NCBI RefSeq assembly: GCF_016617615.1
Contig: NZ_JAACYA010000001.1
Span: forward strand, 372,001-436,000
Direction of reading: 5' to 3'
DNA from: Persephonella atlantica
Lineage (GTDB): Bacteria; Aquificota; Aquificia; Aquificales; Hydrogenothermaceae
Length of the DNA stretch: 64,000 nucleotides
Below the pieces are notes generated by a model. That model was not told where the DNA came from, searched no databases, and saw nothing but the letters and a program-made list of their open reading frames with translations. Both the position numbers and the translations under genes were made by a program. Each line of letters opens with the position of its first letter. Position 1 is the stretch's first letter. Positions 26,829-35,130 of this stretch are shown here, in pieces.

Positions 26829-27493
26829 TTCAGGACTTTTCCTGTCTTTATATAAAATATGTACAGGTCAAGCTCTGCCTGTGTCAGTTCAAGGTCTGAT
26901 GCAATTTTTTCCAAAGCCTGTTCACACTCTAAATAAACCTTTTTTGTTATTGTTTTTCTTGGCTTTACCAGACCTTTCTCAAACAAAAATCTGGATATAT
27001 GCCTGTCTATTATGGCCACGTCATTAAAGCCTATATTTCTCAAAAAATGGCTTGCTTCCTTGTATCCGTATCCATAAATCTCTTTTACTAATTTTTCTCT
27101 CGCCTCTTTTCCGTCTTTTTCTTTTGCTATTTTTAGCAGGAAGTTTTCTTTTTCTCTGAGCTTAACAATCCTTTCTGCCCTCTGGTGGGCAAACCTGTGT
27201 CCCTTTTTTCTTATAATCTCAAACAGTTTTTCTTCTGGATAGCTTTTAAACCCATCTACACCAATCTCTTTCTGTAGTTTAATACCTAAAACTGCTGAAG
27301 AGTTTGCAGTCAGTATACAGAAACACGCCTCAGAGAATATGTCTGCCTGATACGGCTCTATGTTAACAAATGGACGGAAATCAAATGTGGTTAGATTATT
27401 TTCTCTCAGGGATTTAAACTCTGATATACGCTGTCTGACATATCTCTCTACTTCAGGTTTTACTCTCTGTATTTCCTCTTTTGCCGGTATCAA
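26825..27493 (-). CDS. ogg: 8-oxoguanine DNA glycosylase/AP lyase (Ogg2 type)
   Basis: Base-excision repair enzyme of the helix-hairpin-helix-GPD superfamily, type 2 (archaeal/thermophile). Catalytic Lys145 in GYGYKEASHF and Asp163 in AIIDRH are in the Ogg2 arrangement; 222 residues matches. It lacks the C-terminal 4Fe-4S cysteine cluster of endonuclease III. Overlaps both neighbours by 4 bases (ATGA). Confidence 0.9.
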   Translation of the reverse strand: MIPAKEEIQRVKPEVERYVRQRISEFKSLRENNLTTFDFRPFVNIEPYQADIFSEACFCILTANSSAVLGIKLQKEIGVDGFKSYPEEKLFEIIRKKGHRFAHQRAERIVKLREKENFLLKIAKEKDGKEAREKLVKEIYGYGYKEASHFLRNIGFNDVAIIDRHISRFLFEKGLVKPRKTITKKVYLECEQALEKIASDLELTQAELDLYIFYIKTGKVLK

Positions 27494-28206
27494 CTCTCTT
27501 CCTTAGCAAGATTGTAGCCGTTAAAGAAAACACCTTCACCGTCAACAAAAAGATTATGTATTATCTTTCTCTCAAAAGCAACCTTTTTTCTGTCGTATAT
27601 TATAACCAGGTTATCTGCGTTGCCTATTGTTTCAAATCTTATCTTCTTTTTGAAAGATAGTTTTACCTTCTGCCCCTTTTTTAGTCTCAGAACTTTCTCT
27701 TTCCCGTCAACGTAAGCAGTAAGCCAGACAAAATCCAGCGCTGTCAGAACAATTCTGTTTATTTCCTTCTTTTTTTCTGCTTCAGAAATGTCTGACACAT
27801 TTTCTTTTTCAGGAAGTTCTACCTTTATCAGATGCTCTATACTATTGCTGTGCTCAATATCCTTTTTGACAGCTGTGTTTATGACAAAAAATCCTGCCAC
27901 CAAGGTAAAAACAGCCTTCAGAAACCTTACAAAAAAGCTCTGTTTTTCTTCGGCAGTCTCTTTTTTCTCCTGTTTTTCTGAAGTTTCTTTTTCTTTCGTC
28001 AGATGCACATCCAGCTGGTAAAAGTCAATGAGAACTTTCATAAGAAAATAGGCATAAGGGTCTTTGCTCAGGTAGTTCTCATCTCCTTCAAGTCTCCTGA
28101 TTATATCAACAGGGATTTTTGTGACATTATGAACATCCTGCAGTGAGAGACCCCTTTTCTCCCTCTCTTCTTTACAAAGTTTCCCTGCAGTGATTAAATC
28201 AGTCAA
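27490..28206 (-). CDS. rodZ: RodZ-like HTH membrane protein
   Basis: Cell-shape scaffold linking MreB to the membrane, by domain order: N-terminal Cro-like helix-turn-helix (about 5-70), charged linker, one transmembrane helix (about 92-113), and a C-terminal beta domain (DUF4115 type, about 150-235). 238 residues is short for RodZ, with a brief periplasmic linker. First gene of the rodZ-ogg-rsmG unit. Confidence 0.8.
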   Translation of the reverse strand: MTDLITAGKLCKEEREKRGLSLQDVHNVTKIPVDIIRRLEGDENYLSKDPYAYFLMKVLIDFYQLDVHLTKEKETSEKQEKKETAEEKQSFFVRFLKAVFTLVAGFFVINTAVKKDIEHSNSIEHLIKVELPEKENVSDISEAEKKKEINRIVLTALDFVWLTAYVDGKEKVLRLKKGQKVKLSFKKKIRFETIGNADNLVIIYDRKKVAFERKIIHNLFVDGEGVFFNGYNLAKEES

Positions 28207-28261
28207 AACTCTTTCCCTGCATCTGTATTAAAAAAAGTATAACACTAATAATTCAAAAATT

Positions 28262-29503
28262 TCAAACATTTATAAAACTGTTATTGAAGTAATATTTACC
28301 AATATTACCTACTGTTTTTGCTCCGTAAATTACAACTTTTTTGTTTCCTGTCAGTATGGCTTTTCTGTTTTCTGATATGGCTGATAGCACATTTTCTATA
28401 TCTACCCCTCCACTGCCGTCAGCAAGTGTATCGCTGTGAAACTCAACTGTCTTTTCAGCTTCTTTCTTTCCTACAATCAGATTCTGTGATTCCCCATTTT
28501 CATCAAACTGCGCTTTTAGCTGAATCTCAAGCCTTGTACCAGGTTCAAACCTTTCTCTTAAATCATTTCCTACTATTAATATGGGTTCTGTTGTAAATCT
28601 TGGGAAGTCTAAAGGGATTTCTCTTAGAGGCTCTCTCAAAATCCATATTTTTACAAAAGATTTTTTCAGCTTTACAATGAATCTGTCATTTTCTTCAACA
28701 ATCTCCTGCACTCTATCTCTCAGAACTCCTTTTGTAGATTTTGAGAACCACACAACTGCGTGACTTACTGGTTCTTTGTTTATTTTCAGCGTAGAGCTGA
28801 TTAGCCTCCAGCTTACGAAACTGAAGCTCTGCTCATAACACGGCAGTCCCAGACTCTCTGCATACAGTCTAACTTTCTTTATAAACAGTTTTTCCTCTCT
28901 ACTTCCTGGCAGTCTCCCTCTGCCAAAGGACACGAGCTCTGGTACAAACTCTCCTTTTCTCTGCTGGAACAATGCGTACATACAGCCGCAGTAGTTTTGA
29001 TGGTAAAGCTGGGCTTCTTTTGATAGCCTGTTCATCTTTTCAATGCCACCGTTTTTGCGGAAGTCGGTGGCTAAGAACTCAAGGCCGTACTTCTCTGCCA
29101 CCTGCTTACCAACAGTTTTCAAAACATCAAAATCCTTTTTTGGACTCATCATCAAGACAGTTGTTATACTGTCAAAACCTTTTTCCTTTGCAAACTGGGC
29201 TGTTTTTTCTAATCTTATGTCATGGCATACAGTGCACCTCTTTCCCCTCTCTGGCTCATTTTCTAATCCTTTTACAGTTTCAAGCCATCTGTCTAACTCG
29301 TATGGGGCAAGGTGGCATTTTATACCTATCTGATTACACACCCTTTCTGTCTCTATCCACCGAAGGATATACTCTTCCTCTGGATGAATGTTTGGGTCGT
29401 AGAAATAACCTTCTATATGGGCGTCTGGATAATCTTCCTTCAGCTTTCTGAGGGCATAAACAGCATCAACACCGCAGCATATATGAACTAAAATTTTATT
29501 CAT
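28262..29503 (-). CDS. queH: Epoxyqueuosine reductase QueH, with C-terminal extension
   Basis: Reduces epoxyqueuosine to queuosine in tRNA. The N-terminal ~185 residues carry the QueH (formerly DUF208) cysteines: HICCG (Cys9-Cys10), CTVCHD, and NYCGC. A further ~220 residues follow, beta-rich and of no family I recognise; QueH alone is usually about 180-250 residues, though longer forms exist in some lineages. The start overlaps the HNH gene by 8 bases, so both share a transcript. The 55-base gap to rodZ has no hairpin. Confidence 0.87.
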   Translation of the reverse strand: MNKILVHICCGVDAVYALRKLKEDYPDAHIEGYFYDPNIHPEEEYILRWIETERVCNQIGIKCHLAPYELDRWLETVKGLENEPERGKRCTVCHDIRLEKTAQFAKEKGFDSITTVLMMSPKKDFDVLKTVGKQVAEKYGLEFLATDFRKNGGIEKMNRLSKEAQLYHQNYCGCMYALFQQRKGEFVPELVSFGRGRLPGSREEKLFIKKVRLYAESLGLPCYEQSFSFVSWRLISSTLKINKEPVSHAVVWFSKSTKGVLRDRVQEIVEENDRFIVKLKKSFVKIWILREPLREIPLDFPRFTTEPILIVGNDLRERFEPGTRLEIQLKAQFDENGESQNLIVGKKEAEKTVEFHSDTLADGSGGVDIENVLSAISENRKAILTGNKKVVIYGAKTVGNIGKYYFNNSFINV

Positions 29504-30095
29504 CCTTACCCTCTACATATCTTTTTAGCAGACCCTCAATTAATTCTGACAGGGTTTTACCTTCCTTCTCTGCCTTTTTCAGCAGTTTCTCTTTGACAGC
29601 AGATTCAACAGTAATACTTAATATATCCTTTTTTCCGGCAATCTTCATCACCTTTTGGATGCTTATCTGCAGTATCTTAGAAATCTGATAATAACTTTTT
29701 CCCTCCTGAATAAGCTGTGATACTTTTTCTTTCAGCTCTTTATCTGTTTTACCTTTTATATAAGGAACCCAGATAAGATTTTCTGCACTGTTATTATCTT
29801 TGTTTGTGTCTTTGTGTATTACATACCTGTAGCTTTCTGGATTTGGAACAAAGTACTCTGCAACCAGCCTGTGCAGATAGTACACCTTTTTTCTCTTTCC
29901 ATCAGAAAGCTGAACTGTGTGAAAACCCCTTTTGTTTTTAAATGTCTTTTTTCTGAACTCCCTGTAACTTTCAGGAAGAAGCCCATCTTTTATCTTTCTG
30001 TATATGAACCCCTTACTGCTTACAGCATAATCTGGAAAATCCTCTATCTGTTTTAATGTCTCATCACCAAATCTGTAAATTACTTTTCCCTTCAT
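29496..30095 (-). CDS. NUMOD4-HNH endonuclease fused to HTH and ribbon-helix-helix
   Basis: Homing-endonuclease-like protein, about 199 residues from ATG 30095 (AAGAGGTG six bases upstream; an in-frame GTG three codons earlier is part of that SD). Order: NUMOD4-like segment with DYAVSSKG (22-29), HNH_3 nuclease with His75 (LHRLVAEYF), His94 (IHKDTNKDNN) and NLIWV (107-111), a helix-turn-helix (about 120-154), and a C-terminal ribbon-helix-helix-like region (about 157-194). Intron-encoded HNH enzymes rarely carry an RHH tail. It is free-standing, upstream of and overlapping queH. A nuclease, regulator or both are possible. Confidence 0.75.
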   Translation of the reverse strand: MKGKVIYRFGDETLKQIEDFPDYAVSSKGFIYRKIKDGLLPESYREFRKKTFKNKRGFHTVQLSDGKRKKVYYLHRLVAEYFVPNPESYRYVIHKDTNKDNNSAENLIWVPYIKGKTDKELKEKVSQLIQEGKSYYQISKILQISIQKVMKIAGKKDILSITVESAVKEKLLKKAEKEGKTLSELIEGLLKRYVEGKDE

Positions 30096-30142
30096 CAGAT
30101 ACACCTCTTTTTAAATATACAAAATTATATTATATTGTTAAA

Positions 30143-30168
30143 GCAAATATAAGAGACATTATATTTGC
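30143..30168. repeat. Perfect inverted repeat, operator candidate of the HNH-RHH gene
   Basis: GCAAATATAA, 6 bases, TTATATTTGC: 10-bp arms without mismatch, centred about 60 bases before the HNH gene start. On the minus strand it contains a TATAAT, so a bound protein would block RNA polymerase. Symmetry of this kind suits an RHH or HTH dimer, plausibly the product of the gene itself. Confidence 0.75.
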
Positions 30169-30279
30169 AGTGAGGTAAAAATTTTAGAAAATATCTGAAG
30201 ATTTCTTTTTTATTATCGGAAATTTTCACAGATTTTATGGAAAATACCGAAACAGTTAAAAAAGTAGTATCATATTGGT

Positions 30280-31233
30280 ATGATTAGATTATTTGTCAGG
30301 AAACAGCATACAATAAAGATTGAAACAATAGAAGACCTGTCTGTAAAATGGGAAAATCCTCAGGATGTTCTGTGGATAGATATCATATCTCCAACAGATG
30401 AAGAACTTAAGTGGGTGTCTGAGCAGTTTGAGGTTGAGTTTCCATCAAGGCAGGAGACACAGGAGATAGAAATCAGCTCCAGATACTTTGAAGACGAAGA
30501 AGGAATAACAATAAACGCATACTTTCTTATCACAGAAAAGGAAACTCCATATAACGAAACTGTTACCTTCATACTGAAGAAACACCATCTAATAACTGTC
30601 AGATACAAAGAGCTGAAAACATTTAAAGAACTGGTAAAAAAACTTATGCTTAATCCCAGCGCCTATGAAGATGGTTACTACATAATGGCAGGAATACTTG
30701 AGATAAGAATAGATACCGATGCTGACACTCTTGAGTTTATAACAAGGGAAATCTCAAAGTTAGGCAAGATTGTTTTTACAGGTATAGATATCACAGAAGA
30801 GATATTAGAGTCCATATCCTTTTATGAAGAGATGAATATGACCATAAGGGAAAACCTTATTGATAAACAGAGAATTCTATCTTCTCTTCTCAAATCTTAC
30901 AAAGTTCCAAAAGAAGTAAGAGAAGAGCTAAGGATAATGATAAAGGACGTCAACTCACTGATTGAGTACACCACATTTAATTTTGAAAGGCTAGACTATC
31001 TCCAGAACACATTCTTGGGTCTGCTGAACATTCAGCAGAATCAGGTTATAAAGATATTTACCATAATGTCTGTTATATTCCTGCCTCCAACACTGATAGC
31101 AAGCATATACGGTATGAACTTCCATTTTATGCCGGAACTTGACTGGAAGTATGGTTATCCTTTTGCAATACTGCTTATGATAATATCTGCTCTGATACCA
31201 CTTATAGTGTTCAAGAAAAAAGGGTGGCTTTAA
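30280..31233 (+). CDS. corA: Magnesium/cobalt channel CorA
   Basis: Pentameric divalent-cation channel. The 317-residue protein has a large cytoplasmic N domain and two C-terminal transmembrane helices joined by the signature YGMNFHF (GMN 278-280), ending in a basic tail. No clear SD precedes the ATG, and a TATCAT lies 6 bases upstream, so the message may be leaderless, though the -35 is poor. Confidence 0.93.
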   Translation: MIRLFVRKQHTIKIETIEDLSVKWENPQDVLWIDIISPTDEELKWVSEQFEVEFPSRQETQEIEISSRYFEDEEGITINAYFLITEKETPYNETVTFILKKHHLITVRYKELKTFKELVKKLMLNPSAYEDGYYIMAGILEIRIDTDADTLEFITREISKLGKIVFTGIDITEEILESISFYEEMNMTIRENLIDKQRILSSLLKSYKVPKEVREELRIMIKDVNSLIEYTTFNFERLDYLQNTFLGLLNIQQNQVIKIFTIMSVIFLPPTLIASIYGMNFHFMPELDWKYGYPFAILLMIISALIPLIVFKKKGWL

Positions 31234-31281
31234 TTAGATTTTTGTTATATCTTTATAGTTATAAAACTACAGGAGAATAAA

Positions 31282-31647
31282 ATGGCCGAAATAACAAAAC
31301 CTGTAGAAACAGAGATTGAAGAAGAAAATGTAGAAACCAAAAGGAAATCTATTTCTGAGTATTACAGTTATGAAGATTTTCTTCTAAATAGAAAGGTCAC
31401 AATTCTGTATGGCATAACCTTCTTTTTTATTTTCTTGTCTGCTGTGGTTTCTGAGATACTTTCCCTTGTATTCCATGAAGGTCTCCTCAGCCCTGTTCAG
31501 GTTGTTTTTCACTCTGTAGCTTTTGTCGGATACGTTATAACGTTTTATTACGTTTACAGAAAACAGGACTACATAGAAAAGAAAAATACAGAGATTTTCA
31601 AAAAACAAGAAGAGATAGACAGGGAAGAGCTGAAAAAATTCATATAA
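31282..31647 (+). CDS. Two-helix membrane protein, unknown
   Basis: 121 residues; acidic N terminus, then two hydrophobic helices (about 42-64 and 72-94) and a charged C-terminal coiled tail with EKKNTEIFKKQEEIDREELKK. SD CAGGAG before ATG. No family recognised. It sits between corA and flgK, just before a FliA promoter, but its own transcription seems to come from upstream; no evidence ties it to either. Confidence 0.6.
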   Translation: MAEITKPVETEIEEENVETKRKSISEYYSYEDFLLNRKVTILYGITFFFIFLSAVVSEILSLVFHEGLLSPVQVVFHSVAFVGYVITFYYVYRKQDYIEKKNTEIFKKQEEIDREELKKFI

Positions 31648-31649
31648 AC

Positions 31650-31676
31650 TGAACAAATCCCTGTTTTTGCCGATAA
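31650..31676 (+). promoter_or_regulatory. Sigma-28 promoter of flgK
   Basis: GCCGATAA at 31669-31676 is a perfect -10. At the standard 11-base spacing the -35 is TGAACAAA, a weak match to TAAAGTTT. It lies 30 bases before the flgK ATG. Confidence 0.65.
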
Positions 31677-31706
31677 TGTGTATAAAACTACCCCGGGGTG
31701 ATAGGT

Positions 31707-33164
31707 ATGTCTCTGTTTTTTGGACTTTCCCTTGCCGGACAGTCTCTTTTAACTCACAAAAGGGCTATGGACAACGTAAACAAGAATATAGCCAATCTAT
31801 ACTCTGAAGGTTATTCCCGCCGTGTTAATCACATATCAGATATGGTAGCAAGCAGTGTTTACCTGCAGAGAATAGAAAGAGTATTTGACCAGTCACTGTT
31901 TAGCAGATACATAAACACTAACAATCAGAAAACTGGTTACGAAAATTATCAGGACATCCTCCAGCAGATAGAGTCCCTTTATAACGACATTATGGGTTCA
32001 GGTCTGTCTGAAACGCTAAATGATTTCTTTAACTCATTTAACGATGTTGCAGTAAACCCTGATGACCTGGCAGCAAGGCAGACAGTACTGTCCAAAGCAA
32101 CTGCTTTAGTAGGAAGAATAAGAAATGATTACCAATCTCTGCAGGATATAAAGGAAAAAACAGGGCTTTCAATAAAGGACAACATCCAGAAGCTAAACAA
32201 CCTCACAGAGCAGTTAGCTTACGTAAATAAAAACATAAAGTTTTACTTCAATGACGAAGTCCGGTTGAACGAATTTTTAGACGAAAGGGATAGACTCCTT
32301 AAAGAAATATCATCACTTATAGACACAAAAATCAGAATAAACGAGGACAACACAGTTGACGTTTTCACTTCAAAAGGATTTGAGCTTGTTCTGTATGACA
32401 GAAACACCAGGCTAACATACGATACAGACAACAACGGAAATCCTGTTGTAAGGCTGAGAGGTATAAACATAACAGACATCCTGAACAAAGGTAAAATCGG
32501 CGGATACCTGCAGGGAATAAAAAAGGTAAACGAAGCATTAAACCAGCTTAATGACTTTACAACAGTTCTTGCTCTGACTGTGAATAAACAGCACAGCTCA
32601 GGATACGACCTTTACGGAAATACAGGGATAAACTTTTTTGGAATAGACCCCTCAAGCTCCCTGACAGAGCTGAATGCTTCAAACATTGTCGTTAACATAT
32701 CAGACCCAAAACTGATAGCAGCTGCCTCAGACCCTGCATACACAAATTCAGATAACACAAACATCAAAAAACTGATAAACCTGAAAGATGACATAACAGG
32801 TGTACTGACAGCCACAGAAGAAGCAGATTTGCTGGCTGATGGTCTGATTAATTTAGGTGGTATAGATTACCGTTTGAGCAGTACCAATAATTACAATCTG
32901 ATAAAGGAAAAGTCGTTCCACGAGTTTTACAGCTCGCAGATGGTTGCTCCTGTATCCTCTGAACTGTCAAAGATAAAAACTCTCACAGAAGACTCTTCTT
33001 TTATGTTGGATGCAATAGACCAGAAGTTAAAAGAAGTCTCATCAGTCAATATTGATGAAGAGCTTATAAATTTGACAAAACTACAGAGGGCTTACGAAGC
33101 ATCAGCAAAGATAATAAACGTAACAGATGAGCTTCTCCAGACTGTCTTAAACCTTGTTAAGTGA
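31707..33164 (+). CDS. flgK: Flagellar hook-associated protein 1
   Basis: Junction protein between hook and filament, exported by the flagellar type III system. N terminus MSLFFGLSLAGQSLLTHKRAM and C terminus with LQRAYEASAKIINVTDELLQT fit FlgK; 485 residues. I prefer ATG 31707 over the GTG at 31698, because GGGGTGA is its SD and FlgK proteins begin MSLF. Controlled by a FliA-type promoter; followed by flgL under its own FliA promoter. Confidence 0.93.
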   Translation: MSLFFGLSLAGQSLLTHKRAMDNVNKNIANLYSEGYSRRVNHISDMVASSVYLQRIERVFDQSLFSRYINTNNQKTGYENYQDILQQIESLYNDIMGSGLSETLNDFFNSFNDVAVNPDDLAARQTVLSKATALVGRIRNDYQSLQDIKEKTGLSIKDNIQKLNNLTEQLAYVNKNIKFYFNDEVRLNEFLDERDRLLKEISSLIDTKIRINEDNTVDVFTSKGFELVLYDRNTRLTYDTDNNGNPVVRLRGINITDILNKGKIGGYLQGIKKVNEALNQLNDFTTVLALTVNKQHSSGYDLYGNTGINFFGIDPSSSLTELNASNIVVNISDPKLIAAASDPAYTNSDNTNIKKLINLKDDITGVLTATEEADLLADGLINLGGIDYRLSSTNNYNLIKEKSFHEFYSSQMVAPVSSELSKIKTLTEDSSFMLDAIDQKLKEVSSVNIDEELINLTKLQRAYEASAKIINVTDELLQTVLNLVK

Positions 33165-33168
33165 TTAC

Positions 33169-33195
33169 TAAAAACTATAATTAATATACCGATAA
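33169..33195 (+). promoter_or_regulatory. Sigma-28 promoter of flgL
   Basis: TAAAAACT, 11 bases, ACCGATAA: TAAA and CCGATAA match the FliA consensus at exact spacing. It begins five bases after the flgK stop, so flgL can be expressed independently. Confidence 0.78.
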
Positions 33196-33229
33196 TAAGA
33201 TAAAATATTGAAAAAGTCAGGTGATTGAG

Positions 33230-34480
33230 ATGAGAATTCCTGATATAGCATTTTTTGATACATTTATAAAATACGATAGATTAAGGGAAAAAGATTTAGA
33301 GAGATACACAAAAGAGCTTGCCTCAGGAAAGAAAATATTAACTCCATCTGACAGCACAGTTGATAACGTTCGTTCCCTCAGATTTAAAAAACTAAAAAGT
33401 GATATAGAGACATACAACAGAAACATAGATATGGTAAAAACAAATCTTGACGTTGCAGAAAGCACGTTGGGAAATATTGTTGAAACTGGTAAGGAAGTGA
33501 GGGTTGATATAATAAATCTTATGAACCATGGAGTTTTGGATTACGAAGATGCCCGGATATTCCGTGATTATCTCCAGTCTATGAGAGATTATATGATAAA
33601 TCAGGCAAACATTTCTGTTGGAGATTCAAGGCTGTTTGGAGGTGTAAAATCACAGGTAAATCCATTCGACAGCAGAGGTATATATCAGGGAGAATTTGTT
33701 GATACTACTGTTCCAGTCGCTCCCGGTGTAGAATTAAACACAACATTTATAGGCAAAGATTATCTTGGAACTATTCCCTCAGGAGTATGGATAGACACAG
33801 ACACGGATAACACTATAGACCCAAACGAAGTTAACCACAAAATAGGAATGGTAAAAGCTATTGACGACATAATCCAGATAATTGACAGTGGAAATTTAGA
33901 CAGACTTCACAGCTACATATCAGACCTTGGTTATAACAATCCAACAGATACTGTTGTAGGAGCAGGAGAGTCGGGAACTCTAAACATCTCTTACGGCTCT
34001 GTGAACATTTCTGTTAATTATAATGACACAACCACCCTTAACGACCTCGTGAATGCTATAAACACAGCACCAACAAATAACGGTAATGTAGAGGCATTTG
34101 TGTTTCAGGACAGAGATGGGATTTATCGTTTAGGACTTTCAGGCAAAGATAAGAATGTAAACATATCTGTAAGCGATTCATCAGGAGCCCTGCTCAAAAG
34201 AACAGGAGAATTAAGGAGGATATTAGATACATTTGACAGAGGTTTTGATGGCGTTTCCCAGCACAGGTCTTTGATAGGAACACAGATAAATGTGGCAGAC
34301 AACATAAAGACTATGAATCAGCAACAGCAGGTTGAGTTTGAAAACCTGATTTCAAAAATAGAAGATGCTGATTATGCAGGTGTAATAGCAAAATTAGAGC
34401 AGTCAAGAACTGCCTATCAGGCACTGCTTGCATCAATTGCGCAAAACAAAGATTTAAGCCTGCTGAAGTTTTATGAGTAA
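33230..34480 (+). CDS. flgL: Flagellar hook-associated protein 3
   Basis: Second junction protein, directly under the filament. Starts MRIPDIAFFDT at ATG 33230 with SD AGGTGATT; a GTG at 33221 lies inside that SD. Coiled N and C termini resemble flagellin (ELASGKKILTPSDS and LEQSRTAYQALLASIAQ); the middle carries a beta-rich insert. 416 residues. Its stop abuts the convergent fliT-like stop with no terminator visible. Confidence 0.9.
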   Translation: MRIPDIAFFDTFIKYDRLREKDLERYTKELASGKKILTPSDSTVDNVRSLRFKKLKSDIETYNRNIDMVKTNLDVAESTLGNIVETGKEVRVDIINLMNHGVLDYEDARIFRDYLQSMRDYMINQANISVGDSRLFGGVKSQVNPFDSRGIYQGEFVDTTVPVAPGVELNTTFIGKDYLGTIPSGVWIDTDTDNTIDPNEVNHKIGMVKAIDDIIQIIDSGNLDRLHSYISDLGYNNPTDTVVGAGESGTLNISYGSVNISVNYNDTTTLNDLVNAINTAPTNNGNVEAFVFQDRDGIYRLGLSGKDKNVNISVSDSSGALLKRTGELRRILDTFDRGFDGVSQHRSLIGTQINVADNIKTMNQQQQVEFENLISKIEDADYAGVIAKLEQSRTAYQALLASIAQNKDLSLLKFYE

Positions 34481-34741
34481 TTATCTATTGTATGCTTTTA
34501 TACCTTTCAGCTGAACGTCAGAATTTTTTAGGTAGTTTAATATTTCCTTTTTTCTGTTTTCTACTTCTGAGATAATTTCGTTTATCAGCTGATTGACCTT
34601 TTCTATATTTTTTAGATTTATCTTTTTTATTTCTTCATTATTTATAGATTTCAGCTCTTGAATAAGACTGTCTAACTCTTCTACACTGTCTAACTCTTTT
34701 AGCTTTTTTTTATGTTTTTCAAGGAAAATCAAAATGTCCAT
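34481..34741 (-). CDS. FliT/FlgN-like small coiled-coil chaperone
   Basis: 86 residues, almost wholly helical and highly charged, ending in a Lys-Ala-Tyr motif like that of FliT/FlgN export chaperones (LKGIKAYNR). Position directly after fliD-fliS is the usual place of fliT, the FliD chaperone. Sequence identity to FliT is not recognisable by eye, so the call is from size, composition and context. SD AAGGA upstream. Confidence 0.55.
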   Translation of the reverse strand: MDILIFLEKHKKKLKELDSVEELDSLIQELKSINNEEIKKINLKNIEKVNQLINEIISEVENRKKEILNYLKNSDVQLKGIKAYNR

Positions 34742-34743
34742 CG

Positions 34744-35118
34744 TTAGTTCCTTATGTTCTCAAGGGCTCCTTTGAAGCCTTCATATATAGGCTGTATAAC
34801 CTCTATAACGTTTTTTATGTGCTGTATCTGGTTATTTGCATTTGCCTTCAGCAGTTCTTCTATACAAAAGTCATAAAGTCTGCTCAGGTTCTGGGCAATT
34901 TCTCCACCTTTTTCCATGTCAAGGGAAGCCTGCAGAATTGCAATAGCGTCAGTAACCTTTGTTAATGTTTCAGCTTTCGTTTTTATGTCTCCTTCTTCTA
35001 ACGCATACATTGCCACATTTAGATTGCTGATTATCTCTTCTAAAACTTTCACTAACAATTCTTCCTTAGAAGAGATATTGTCCATATTTTTAACGTAAGC
35101 TGAATAGGGGTTTGACAT
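34744..35118 (-). CDS. fliS: Flagellin export chaperone FliS
   Basis: Four-helix chaperone that binds the flagellin C terminus and blocks premature polymerisation. 124 residues; N terminus MSNPYSAYVKNM resembles the NPYxxY motif of FliS. Third gene after flaG-fliD; 12 bases from fliD and 2 bases from the next gene, so co-translated. SD AGGAGATG. Confidence 0.9.
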   Translation of the reverse strand: MSNPYSAYVKNMDNISSKEELLVKVLEEIISNLNVAMYALEEGDIKTKAETLTKVTDAIAILQASLDMEKGGEIAQNLSRLYDFCIEELLKANANNQIQHIKNVIEVIQPIYEGFKGALENIRN

Positions 35119-35130
35119 CTCACATCTCCT

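Noticed and set aside
30214-30221. TCCGATAA (minus strand) upstream of the HNH gene as a FliA promoter
   Set aside because: The TAAA box is 9, not 11, bases away and the gene is not flagellar; the match is probably chance.
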